A stretch of DNA of 64,000 bases from Prauserella isguenensis. Its GTDB lineage: Bacteria > Actinomycetota > Actinomycetes > Mycobacteriales > Pseudonocardiaceae. Numbering within the stretch: the stretch's first letter is position 1; each line of letters opens with the position of its first letter. The stretch covers positions 248,001-312,000 of the forward strand of contig NZ_JACHWU010000001.1 of assembly GCF_014191605.1 (NCBI RefSeq), read 5' to 3'. This document shows, one piece after another, positions 6,068 through 13,698 of the stretch. The notes under the pieces are model-generated. The model was not told the origin of the DNA, made no database searches, and saw only the letters and a list, made by a program, of their open reading frames with translations. The position numbers were made by a program, and so were the translations under genes.

Positions 6068-7984
6068 ATGAGCACGAGTGCGAACGGCAGCGCAGCGGCC
6101 GGCACCGAGGCGTTGTCGGCGTCCAGGCCGACGGAGGTCAACCGGCTCGAGCGTGTCGTGATCCGGTTCGCCGGCGACTCCGGCGACGGCATGCAGCTGA
6201 CCGGCGACCGGTTCACGTCGGAAGCGGCGGCGTTCGGCAACGACCTGGCGACCCTGCCGAACTTCCCGGCCGAGATCCGCGCACCTCAGGGCACGATTCC
6301 GGGCGTCTCGAGCTTCCAGGTGCACTTCGCCGACTACGACATCCTGACCCCCGGTGACCGCCCGGACGTGCTGGTGGCGATGAACCCGGCGGCGCTCAAG
6401 GCCAACATCGCCGACGTGCCCAAGGGCGGCACGATCATCGTCAACACCGACGAGTTCGGAAAGCGCAACCTCGCCAAGGTCGACTACGAGTCGAACCCGC
6501 TCGAGGACGACTCGCTGTCGGCGTTCGAGGTTCACGAGGTCGCCATGTCGACCCTGACCCAGGGCGCGCTGGCCGACACCGGCCTGGGCAAGAAGGACGC
6601 CGAGCGGTGCAAGAACATGTTCGCGCTCGGGTTGCTGTCGTGGATGTACCACCGGCCGACCGAGGGCACCGAGGCCTTCCTGCGGGAGAAGTTCGCGAAG
6701 AAGCCCGACGTGGCCGAGGCGAACGTGCTGGCCTTCCGCGCGGGCTGGTACTACGGCGAGACGACCGAGGCGTTCGGCACGACGTTCGAGATCGCTCCCG
6801 CGAAGCTGCCCTCGGGCACGTATCGGCAGATCACGGGCAACACGGCGCTGGCCTACGGCATCGTGGCGGCCGGGCAGCAGTCGAAGCTGCCGGTGCTGCT
6901 CGGTACGTACCCGATCACGCCGGCCTCGGACGTGCTGCACGAGCTGTCCAAGCACAAGAACTTCGGCATCACCACGTTCCAGGCCGAGGACGAGATCGCC
7001 GGCATCGGCGCCGCCCTCGGTGCGGCCTACGGCGGTGCGCTGGGCGTCACCTCGACGTCGGGGCCGGGTATCGCGCTGAAGGCCGAGACGATCGGGCTCG
7101 GCGTGATGACCGAGCTGCCGCTGGTGGTCATCGACGTGCAGCGCGGCGGGCCGTCGACGGGTCTGCCGACGAAGACCGAGCAGGCCGACCTGCTGCAGGC
7201 CTACTTCGGCCGCAACGGTGAGTGCCCGGTGCCGATCGTCGCGCCGTCGACCCCGGCCGACTGTTTCGACATCGCCCTCGAGGCCACGCGGATCGCGCTG
7301 GCGTACCGCACCCCGGTGCTGCTGCTCTCGGACGGGGCGGTCGCCAACGGCTCCGAGCCGTGGCTGATCCCGGACGTGTCCACGCTGCCGGACCTGTCGG
7401 TCGAGTTCGCGACCGAGCCCAACGCGCCGGACGGGTCCGGCGAGCACTGGCCGTACCAGCGCGACCCGGAGACGCTGGCCCGCGAATGGGCGTTGCCCGG
7501 CACGGCGGGTCTGCAGCACCGCATCGGCGGTCTGGAGAAGGCCGAGGGCAAGGGCAACATCTCGTACGACCCCGACAACCACGACAAGATGGTGCGGCTG
7601 CGCCAGGCGAAGGTCGACGGCATCGAGGTGCCCGACCTCGAGGTCGACGATCCCAACGGCAACGCGCGCGTGCTGGTGCTCGGCTGGGGTTCGACCTACG
7701 GGCCGATCGGGGCCGCGGCCCGGCGGGTGCGGGCCAAGGGCATGCCGATCGCACAGGCCCACCTGCGCCACCTCAACCCGCTGCCTGCCAACCTCGGCGA
7801 GGTGCTCACCTCGTACGACCACGTGGTCGTGCCCGAGATGAACCTCGGTCAGCTGTCGATGCTGCTGCGCGCCAAGTACCTGACCGACATCCAGTCCTAC
7901 AACAAGGTCGCCGGACTGCCCTTCAAGGCCGAAGAACTCGAAGGCGTCTTCACCGACATCATCAGGGAGGTCACCGCAGTATGA
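6068..7984 (+). CDS. korA: 2-oxoglutarate (2-oxoacid):ferredoxin oxidoreductase, alpha subunit
   Basis: Large subunit, 638 residues, of the CoA- and ferredoxin-dependent decarboxylase that converts 2-oxoglutarate to succinyl-CoA. The N-terminal third is the gamma domain (FAGDSGDGMQLTGDRFTSEA near residues 36-55) and the rest is the PFOR alpha fold with LLGTYPITPASDVLHEL (about 280) and the GALGVTSTSGPG motif. Such gamma-alpha fusions are usual in actinobacterial KorA. The ATG at 6068 follows GAGGG. The gene ends two codons into a sequence duplicated at the start of korB, with one 39-bp-family unit between the genes. Confidence 0.93.
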   Translation: MSTSANGSAAAGTEALSASRPTEVNRLERVVIRFAGDSGDGMQLTGDRFTSEAAAFGNDLATLPNFPAEIRAPQGTIPGVSSFQVHFADYDILTPGDRPDVLVAMNPAALKANIADVPKGGTIIVNTDEFGKRNLAKVDYESNPLEDDSLSAFEVHEVAMSTLTQGALADTGLGKKDAERCKNMFALGLLSWMYHRPTEGTEAFLREKFAKKPDVAEANVLAFRAGWYYGETTEAFGTTFEIAPAKLPSGTYRQITGNTALAYGIVAAGQQSKLPVLLGTYPITPASDVLHELSKHKNFGITTFQAEDEIAGIGAALGAAYGGALGVTSTSGPGIALKAETIGLGVMTELPLVVIDVQRGGPSTGLPTKTEQADLLQAYFGRNGECPVPIVAPSTPADCFDIALEATRIALAYRTPVLLLSDGAVANGSEPWLIPDVSTLPDLSVEFATEPNAPDGSGEHWPYQRDPETLAREWALPGTAGLQHRIGGLEKAEGKGNISYDPDNHDKMVRLRQAKVDGIEVPDLEVDDPNGNARVLVLGWGSTYGPIGAAARRVRAKGMPIAQAHLRHLNPLPANLGEVLTSYDHVVVPEMNLGQLSMLLRAKYLTDIQSYNKVAGLPFKAEELEGVFTDIIREVTAV

Positions 7985-8025
7985 CCGACGACGCACTCTC
8001 TCCCGCGGAGGCGGCAGTATGACCG
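7976..8025. repeat. Single 39-bp-family unit between korA and korB, flanked by a 12-bp direct repeat
   Basis: GCAGTATGACCG is present at 7976-7987 and again at 8014-8025. Between them is one repeat unit with the core GACGCACTCTCTCCCGCGG followed by AGGCGG. The first direct repeat contains the korA stop and the second contains the korB start. The unit ends in GGAGGCGG, nine nt before the korB ATG, which makes it the ribosome binding site of korB. The arrangement resembles insertion with target duplication or a slippage duplication. Confidence 0.88.
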
Positions 8026-9083
8026 CCACCGACCTGGGGCTGCCCAGCATGGGCGGGCTCGACCTGGTCCCCACGACCGACGAGCCGCAGAAGGCCAAGG
8101 AGTACAAGTCCGACCAGGAAGTGCGCTGGTGCCCGGGGTGCGGTGACTACATCGTGCTCAACACCATCCAGTCGTTCCTCCCGACGCTGGGCCTCAAGCG
8201 CGAGAACATCGTGTTCATCTCCGGGATCGGCTGCTCGAGCCGGTTCCCGTACTACATGAACACCTACGGCATGCACTCGATCCACGGCCGCGCGCCGTCG
8301 ATCGCGACCGGCCTGGCGACGACCCGGCCAGACCTGTCGGTGTGGGTCGTGACCGGTGACGGCGACGCCTTGTCCATCGGCGGCAACCACCTGATCCACG
8401 CGCTGCGCCGCAACGTCAACCTGAAGATCCTGTTGTTCAACAACCGGATCTACGGCCTGACGAAGGGCCAGTACTCGCCGACGTCCGAGCCGGGCAAGGT
8501 CACCAAGTCGACGCCGATGGGTTCGGTGGACACGCCGTTCAACCCGGTGTCGCTGGCGCTGGGTGCCGAGGCGACGTTCGTGGGCCGCGCACTGGACTCG
8601 GACAAGAAGGGCCTCACCGAGGTGCTCGGTGCCGCCGCCGAGCACCGCGGCAGCGCGGTCGTGGAGATCTACCAGAACTGCCCGATCTTCAACGACGGTG
8701 CGTTCGACATGCTCAAGGACAAGGACGAGGCGGCGCAGCGGATCATCCCGCTGACGCCGGGCGAGCCGATCCGGTTCGGCCCCGAGGGCGAGTTCGGTGT
8801 CACCACCACCGGCTACGGCGGTCTCGACGTCGGCAAGGTCGCCGACATCGGCGAGGACAACCTCGTCGTGCACGACCCGTCGATCTCCGACACGGCCTAC
8901 GGCTTCGCGCTGTCCCGCCTCGGGGACCAGCACCTCAGCCACATCCCGACGGGCATCTTCCGCCAGGTACAGCGGGAGACCTACGACGACCAGGCCCGCG
9001 CACAGGTGCAGCAGGCGCAGGATGCCAAGCCGGGCGACCTGCAGGCCCTGCTCACCGGCAAGGACACCTGGACGGTCGAGTAG
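8019..9083 (+). CDS. korB: 2-oxoglutarate (2-oxoacid):ferredoxin oxidoreductase, beta subunit
   Basis: TPP-binding catalytic subunit, 354 residues, partner of KorA. Motifs are CPGCGDYIVLN (residues 39-49) and GIGCSSR (cluster- and TPP-associated Cys), the TPP motif VTGDGDALSIGGNH (about 109-122) and the substrate-loop motif NNRIYGLTKGQYSPTS. No ferredoxin gene follows, so electrons must go to an unlinked ferredoxin. The start lies 34 nt after the korA stop; the intervening 39-bp repeat unit carries its Shine-Dalgarno sequence. A long perfect hairpin ends the operon. Confidence 0.94.
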   Translation: MTATDLGLPSMGGLDLVPTTDEPQKAKEYKSDQEVRWCPGCGDYIVLNTIQSFLPTLGLKRENIVFISGIGCSSRFPYYMNTYGMHSIHGRAPSIATGLATTRPDLSVWVVTGDGDALSIGGNHLIHALRRNVNLKILLFNNRIYGLTKGQYSPTSEPGKVTKSTPMGSVDTPFNPVSLALGAEATFVGRALDSDKKGLTEVLGAAAEHRGSAVVEIYQNCPIFNDGAFDMLKDKDEAAQRIIPLTPGEPIRFGPEGEFGVTTTGYGGLDVGKVADIGEDNLVVHDPSISDTAYGFALSRLGDQHLSHIPTGIFRQVQRETYDDQARAQVQQAQDAKPGDLQALLTGKDTWTVE

Positions 9084-9104
9084 CGCGCGACGTACCACGG
9101 ACAG

Positions 9105-9148
9105 GGCGAGGGCCCCGTCGGCCGACACCGGCCGACGGGGCCCTCGCC
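9105..9148. terminator. Strong terminator hairpin after korB
   Basis: A perfect 20-bp stem (9105-9124 with 9129-9148) closes a four-nt loop ACAC, 21 nt after the korB stop. It lacks a T tract, as expected for a high-GC actinobacterium, and separates korAB from ndh. Confidence 0.85.
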
Positions 9149-9260
9149 GTGTCACGGGCGCCTGCCGTCCGCACCGGTCACGGGTTTCGCCGCGAGGTCC
9201 ACCGGGAACCAGCGGACGGCAACCGTGCTCCACGAAGAGCGCGCTCGACGAAGGGAAAGA

Positions 9261-10622
9261 ATGACCCGAACCCGAGTAGTGATCGTCGGCGGAGGATTCG
9301 CCGGATACCACGCGGCGCGGCAGCTGACGAAGACGGTGGACCACGGCGAGGTCGACATCGTTCTCGTCAACCCGACCGACTACTTCCTGTACGTCCCGCT
9401 GTTGCCGGAGGTGGGATCGGGCGTCGTCGACCCTCGCTCGATCACCATCTCGCTGCCGGGAACGCTGCCGAACGTGCGGTTGGTGCTCGGCGAGGTCACG
9501 ACGGTCGACCCGGACGGCCAGAAACTGTCCTACGAGGACCCGGAGGGCAACACGGGCTCGTTGTCGTTCGACCGGTTGGTGCTCGCCGCGGGCAGTGTCA
9601 ACAAGCTCCTGCCGATCCCGGGAGTGGCCAAGCACGGCCACGGGTTCCGCGGCGTACCGGAGGCGCTGTACTTCCGTGACCACGTGACGCGGCAGATCGA
9701 GTTGGCGGCCATGACCGACGACCAGCGGGAGCGGGATGCGCGCTGCACGTTCGTCGTGGTCGGTGCCGGTTACACCGGTACCGAGGTCGCCGCGCAGGGG
9801 CCGCTGCTCACCGAGACGTTGGCCGCACGGCATCCGGAACTGCGTGACCAGCCGATGCGCTGGAAGTTGCTGGACCTCGCGCCCCGGGTGCTGCCGGAAC
9901 TCGACGAACGGCTGTCACGCACCGCGGACAGTGTTCTCCGGGAGCGCGGCGTCGAGATCCTGACGGAGACCTCGATCACCGAGAGCACGGAGGACGGCGT
10001 CACGCTCAGCGGCGGCGAGTTCGTTCCGACCCGGTCGCTGGTGTGGTGCGTCGGGGTTCGCCCCGATCCGCTCGTGGAGTCGCTCGGCCTGGAAACCGAG
10101 CAGGGCAGGCTCGTGGTCGACGAGAATCTGTCCGTGCCGCCGTACCCTCGCGTGTTCGCGTGCGGGGACGCCGCCGCGGTGACCGACCCGAGCCATCCGG
10201 ACCGGCTCACCCCGATGACGGCACAGCACGCCGTGCGGCAGGGCAAGCTGGCCGCCCGTAACGTCGCCGCCTCGCTGGGCATCGGAACGTTCGCGACCTA
10301 CCGGCACCGGGACCTCGGTTTCGTCGTGGACCTGGGTGCGGGCAAGGCGGCCGCCAACCCGTTGCACATCCCGCTCTCGGGCATGCCCGCCAAGATCGCC
10401 ACGCGCGGCTACCACCTGGCGGCCATGCCTACCAATCGACTGCGGGTCGCGACCGATTGGGCACTGGAGGCGGCCACGACCCGGCCGCGCGTCCAGCTGG
10501 GACTGGTCCGTTCCGGCAGCGTGCCGCTGGACACCGCCTCCCCCGAACTGCCTCAGCTGCGCTCGGAGCCGACGAGCAGCGAGGCCGACGGGAGCTCCGG
10601 CGGTGACGAGGCCCGGCGCTAG
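9261..10622 (+). CDS. ndh: Type II NADH:quinone oxidoreductase (NDH-2)
   Basis: Peripheral-membrane FAD enzyme, 453 residues, that passes electrons from NADH to menaquinone without pumping protons. The N-terminal FAD motif is VVIVGGGFAGYHAA (residues 6-19), the NADH-binding Rossmann motif FVVVGAGYTGTEVA lies near 165-178, and the C-terminal FAD motif is RVFACGDAAAV (about 295). The C-terminal region shows amphipathic rather than transmembrane character. AAGGGAAAG precedes the ATG at 9261. The 3' end overlaps the convergent SDR gene by four nt, so there is no room for a separate terminator. Confidence 0.9.
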   Translation: MTRTRVVIVGGGFAGYHAARQLTKTVDHGEVDIVLVNPTDYFLYVPLLPEVGSGVVDPRSITISLPGTLPNVRLVLGEVTTVDPDGQKLSYEDPEGNTGSLSFDRLVLAAGSVNKLLPIPGVAKHGHGFRGVPEALYFRDHVTRQIELAAMTDDQRERDARCTFVVVGAGYTGTEVAAQGPLLTETLAARHPELRDQPMRWKLLDLAPRVLPELDERLSRTADSVLRERGVEILTETSITESTEDGVTLSGGEFVPTRSLVWCVGVRPDPLVESLGLETEQGRLVVDENLSVPPYPRVFACGDAAAVTDPSHPDRLTPMTAQHAVRQGKLAARNVAASLGIGTFATYRHRDLGFVVDLGAGKAAANPLHIPLSGMPAKIATRGYHLAAMPTNRLRVATDWALEAATTRPRVQLGLVRSGSVPLDTASPELPQLRSEPTSSEADGSSGGDEARR

Positions 10623-11482
10623 CCGGGCATCGTCTCGCCGCCGACCGGGGCCAGCACCTCGCCCGTGTAGTACGACGACAGCTGGTTCGCGGCGAAGAAC
10701 ACGTACGACGGCGCGATCTCGTCCGGGTCGGCAGCCCGTCCGATCGGTGCCTGTTCGCCGAAGTTCTCCACCTTCCCCTCCGGCATCGTGGCCGGGATCA
10801 GCGGTGTCCACACCGGACCCGGTGCGACACAGTTGACGCGGATGCCGCGGTCCATCAGGGACTGGGCGAGCGAGTACGTCAGCGATTGCACCGCACCCTT
10901 GGTGGCCGAGTAGTCGATGAGCTGCTTGTTGCCGCGCAGTCCGTTCACCGAGCCGGTGTTGATGAGCGCCGACCCGGATTCCAGGTGCGGCAGCGCCGCC
11001 TTGGTGACCCGGAAGAAGCTGTGGATGTTCACCTCGAAGGTGCGCAGCCACTGCTCGTCACCGATCTCCTCCGGGCGGTCGTAGGGCTCCTGTGTGGCCA
11101 CGTTGTTGACCAGGACGTCGAGCCGCCCGAGTTCGCCGACGGTGCGCTCGACCACGTCCACGCAATGGCGGGCGTCGCCGAGGTCGCCGCGCAACGTCAG
11201 GCAGCGGCGCCCCTGCTCCCGGACGAGTGACGCCGTGTGCTCGGCGTCGCCGTCCTCCGACAGGTAGGCGAGCGCCACGTCGGCACCCTCCTTGGCGAAG
11301 GCCGCGCAGACCGCTCGGCCGATCCCTGAATCCCCGCCGGTGACCAGCGCGACCTTCCCGGTCAGCAGATCGCGGCCGGACCAGTCACGCATCTCGTCCC
11401 GCGGCTGTGGATCCAGCCCGCCGCTGCCGCCGGGCGGGTCCTGTTGCTGCGGCGGGGGCGAGTCCTCGGGGCTGGTGCTCAT
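10619..11482 (-). CDS. SDR-family oxidoreductase (YdaD/YghA-like)
   Basis: 287-residue classical-type short-chain dehydrogenase with a 35-residue Pro/Gln/Gly-rich N-terminal extension. It has the cofactor motif TGGDSGIGRA (about 48-57), NNVA (about 126), the catalytic Ser in NTGSVNG and the YSATKGA active site (YxxxK). The family includes general-stress and aldehyde reductases of Bacillus and E. coli; the substrate here is unknown. AGGAGGAAAC lies directly before the ATG, an unusually strong ribosome binding site. It lies 56 nt after the BCCT transporter gene on the same strand, so the two may form an osmotic or stress-linked operon. Confidence 0.88.
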   Translation of the reverse strand: MSTSPEDSPPPQQQDPPGGSGGLDPQPRDEMRDWSGRDLLTGKVALVTGGDSGIGRAVCAAFAKEGADVALAYLSEDGDAEHTASLVREQGRRCLTLRGDLGDARHCVDVVERTVGELGRLDVLVNNVATQEPYDRPEEIGDEQWLRTFEVNIHSFFRVTKAALPHLESGSALINTGSVNGLRGNKQLIDYSATKGAVQSLTYSLAQSLMDRGIRVNCVAPGPVWTPLIPATMPEGKVENFGEQAPIGRAADPDEIAPSYVFFAANQLSSYYTGEVLAPVGGETMPG

Positions 11483-11538
11483 GTTTCCTCCTGACGATCG
11501 GGACGTCCGCGCTGCTCGCGCGGAGCGTGGCCGTGCTC

Positions 11539-13440
11539 TCAGTGCGGTTCGGCGTGGTCGTCGGGTCCGTCTCCCGATCCACCTCTGGTGGTGCCTTCCG
11601 CGCGGCCTCTGCGGCGGCGGATACGGGACAGCGTGCGGATCGGAGTGCGCTCGGCTCCGCGGTTCCAGATACCCGCGGTACGACTCAGCGCGTAGTCGAT
11701 GCGCTTGTCGACCTCCTCGCCGAAGTACTCCTCGAAATTCTGCTCCAGATCGTCGGCCAACCGTTGACGACGCATTCGCCGCTCGGCCGCCACCAGCTTC
11801 CGGTGCTCCTTGTGCAGTGCCCGGTACGTGGCGACACAAATCAGGATCAGCACGATGCTGAACGGCAACGCCGTGGCGATCGCCCCGGCCTGCAACGCCT
11901 CCAGACCACCGGCGAGCAGCAGTCCGATCGCGACGAGTCCTTCCAACACGGCCCACATGACTCGGCTCCACACCGGGGGATCCGGATGCCCACCGGAGGC
12001 GAGCATGTCGACCACGAGCGATCCGGAGTCCGAGGAGGTCACGAAGAAGACCGCCAACAGCAGGAGTGCGATCACCGAGAGCACCGTGCCGAACGGCAGT
12101 CCTCCCAGGACGGTGAACAGGCTCTCCTCGGCAACCAGTTCCTCACCCGAGGACCACAGATCACCGGCGCCGAACAACTGCCGGTGGATGCCGGTGCCTC
12201 CCAGGACCGCGAACCAGACGATCACGACGACGGTGGGGACCAGCAGCACGCCGGCGATGAACTCCCGGATGGTGCGGCCGCGCGAGATGCGTGCGATGAA
12301 CACGCCGACGAACGGCGCCCAGGAGATCCACCATCCCCAGTAGAAGATCGTCCAGGTGCCCTGCCATTCGCGGCCCGCGTCGCCGGTGTAGGTCGCCGCG
12401 TCGAAGCTCATGCCGAGCACATTGGTCAGGTAGACGCCGAACGACTCGACGAGGTCGCGCAGCAGGAACAACGTCGGCCCGAGCAACAACACGGAGATGA
12501 GCAGCACCGCGCCCAGCGTCAGGTTGATGTTCGACAGCCATCGGATGCCCCGCGACAAGCCGCTGGCCACCGAGACGAGCGCCAACAGGGTGACGATGAC
12601 GATCAGCACCACCAGCGCCGTATCGCTCGCCTCACCGAGCACACCCATGGTCGACAGGCCGGTGGCGATCTGCTGGACGCCCAGTCCCAGCGACGTGGCC
12701 ACACCGAACACCGTGCCGATGACGGCCAACACGTCGATCAGATCACCGATGCTGCCTTTGACCCTGTCCCCGAGCAACGGCTCCAGAGCCCACCGGATCG
12801 ACACCGGCCTGCCCCGACGATGGATCGCGTACGCCAGTGCCAGACCGATCACCGCGTACACCGCCCAGGGATGAAAGCCCCAGTGCAGAAAGGTCTGTGC
12901 CATGCCGAGCTGGGCCAGCTCGGTGGCCGACCCCTCGGTACCGGGCTCGGGATCCGAGGTGGCGAACGCCAACGGTTCACCCACGCCGTAGAAGACCAGC
13001 CCGATACCCATTCCGGCCGCGAACAGCATGGCGAACCACGACATCAGGCCGAACTCCGGTGGTTCGTCCTCTTTGCCCAGTGTGATCGTGCCGAACCGGC
13101 TGACACCCATCCAGATCGCGAACACGATGAAGCCGACGATCGCGAGGCTGTAGAACCACGCCGCACCGCTGACGATGCCACTCTGGACCGACCTCAACAC
13201 CTCACCCGTCGCACCGGGGAAGGCGATGGCGACCAGCGACACCCCGGCGACGACGAGCAACGCGGGCCAGAACACCGCGGGTGTGATGCCACCCCGGCCG
13301 ATGCGGACCCCGTGCCTGCGCAGCTGCTCGTCGACGCTCTCGTCGGCGTGTGTCCGTTCGGTACGTTCGTCCTCGTGAGCCGAATCCGGCGGGTCCGCGG
13401 TTTCCGCGGCGACTCCGTCACCTTCGTGCGATTCGGTCAC
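11539..13440 (-). CDS. BCCT-family osmolyte transporter (glycine betaine/choline/carnitine)
   Basis: 633-residue secondary transporter with about 12 membrane segments. It has the BCCT signature around WTIFYWGWWISWAPFVGVFI (about residues 365-384) and the glycine-rich AAGMGIGLVFYGVGEPL segment on the Na+/substrate path. About 50 acidic residues precede the first membrane segment. A basic C-terminal tail of about 90 residues (many Arg, including RRMRRQRLADDL) recalls the osmosensing C-terminal helix of BetP. A role in uptake of compatible solutes is inferred from the family; which betaine is carried is unknown. The start is GTG at 13440. Confidence 0.9.
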   Translation of the reverse strand: MTESHEGDGVAAETADPPDSAHEDERTERTHADESVDEQLRRHGVRIGRGGITPAVFWPALLVVAGVSLVAIAFPGATGEVLRSVQSGIVSGAAWFYSLAIVGFIVFAIWMGVSRFGTITLGKEDEPPEFGLMSWFAMLFAAGMGIGLVFYGVGEPLAFATSDPEPGTEGSATELAQLGMAQTFLHWGFHPWAVYAVIGLALAYAIHRRGRPVSIRWALEPLLGDRVKGSIGDLIDVLAVIGTVFGVATSLGLGVQQIATGLSTMGVLGEASDTALVVLIVIVTLLALVSVASGLSRGIRWLSNINLTLGAVLLISVLLLGPTLFLLRDLVESFGVYLTNVLGMSFDAATYTGDAGREWQGTWTIFYWGWWISWAPFVGVFIARISRGRTIREFIAGVLLVPTVVVIVWFAVLGGTGIHRQLFGAGDLWSSGEELVAEESLFTVLGGLPFGTVLSVIALLLLAVFFVTSSDSGSLVVDMLASGGHPDPPVWSRVMWAVLEGLVAIGLLLAGGLEALQAGAIATALPFSIVLILICVATYRALHKEHRKLVAAERRMRRQRLADDLEQNFEEYFGEEVDKRIDYALSRTAGIWNRGAERTPIRTLSRIRRRRGRAEGTTRGGSGDGPDDHAEPH

Positions 13441-13619
13441 GTCGGTCTCACCTCCGATCGACTTCCCACCGCGTCTCCCGTCGGACGCAGGACCGCACGC
13501 CGAACGGTCACAGCGCGTTCCCTTTCCGACGCCGATGGTGCGAGCCTGTCGTACCCACAGCCACGCGAGCGGAAACAGCGTGGACGCATGCGTCGCGTCG
13601 GCGACGACCCCGACACGAC

Positions 13620-13654
13620 GAAGGGGCCACCGAAACGTGTCCGGTGGCCCCTTC
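13620..13654. terminator. Terminator hairpin downstream of the sunset-domain gene
   Basis: GAAGGGGCCACCG (13620-13632) pairs perfectly with CGGTGGCCCCTTC (13642-13654) around a nine-nt loop, 45 nt past the stop of the minus-strand gene ending at 13699. It isolates that gene from the BCCT gene. The rest of 13441-13698 shows nothing else I can name. Confidence 0.75.
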
Positions 13655-13698
13655 GGGGAACCGCTCCGTCGGGCGCGAGGCGCCCGGAGGGATGGCTG

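Noticed and set aside
10619-10622. Missing terminator or frameshift at the ndh-SDR junction
   Set aside because: The four-nt overlap of convergent stops is clean in both frames; both proteins have normal lengths and ends.
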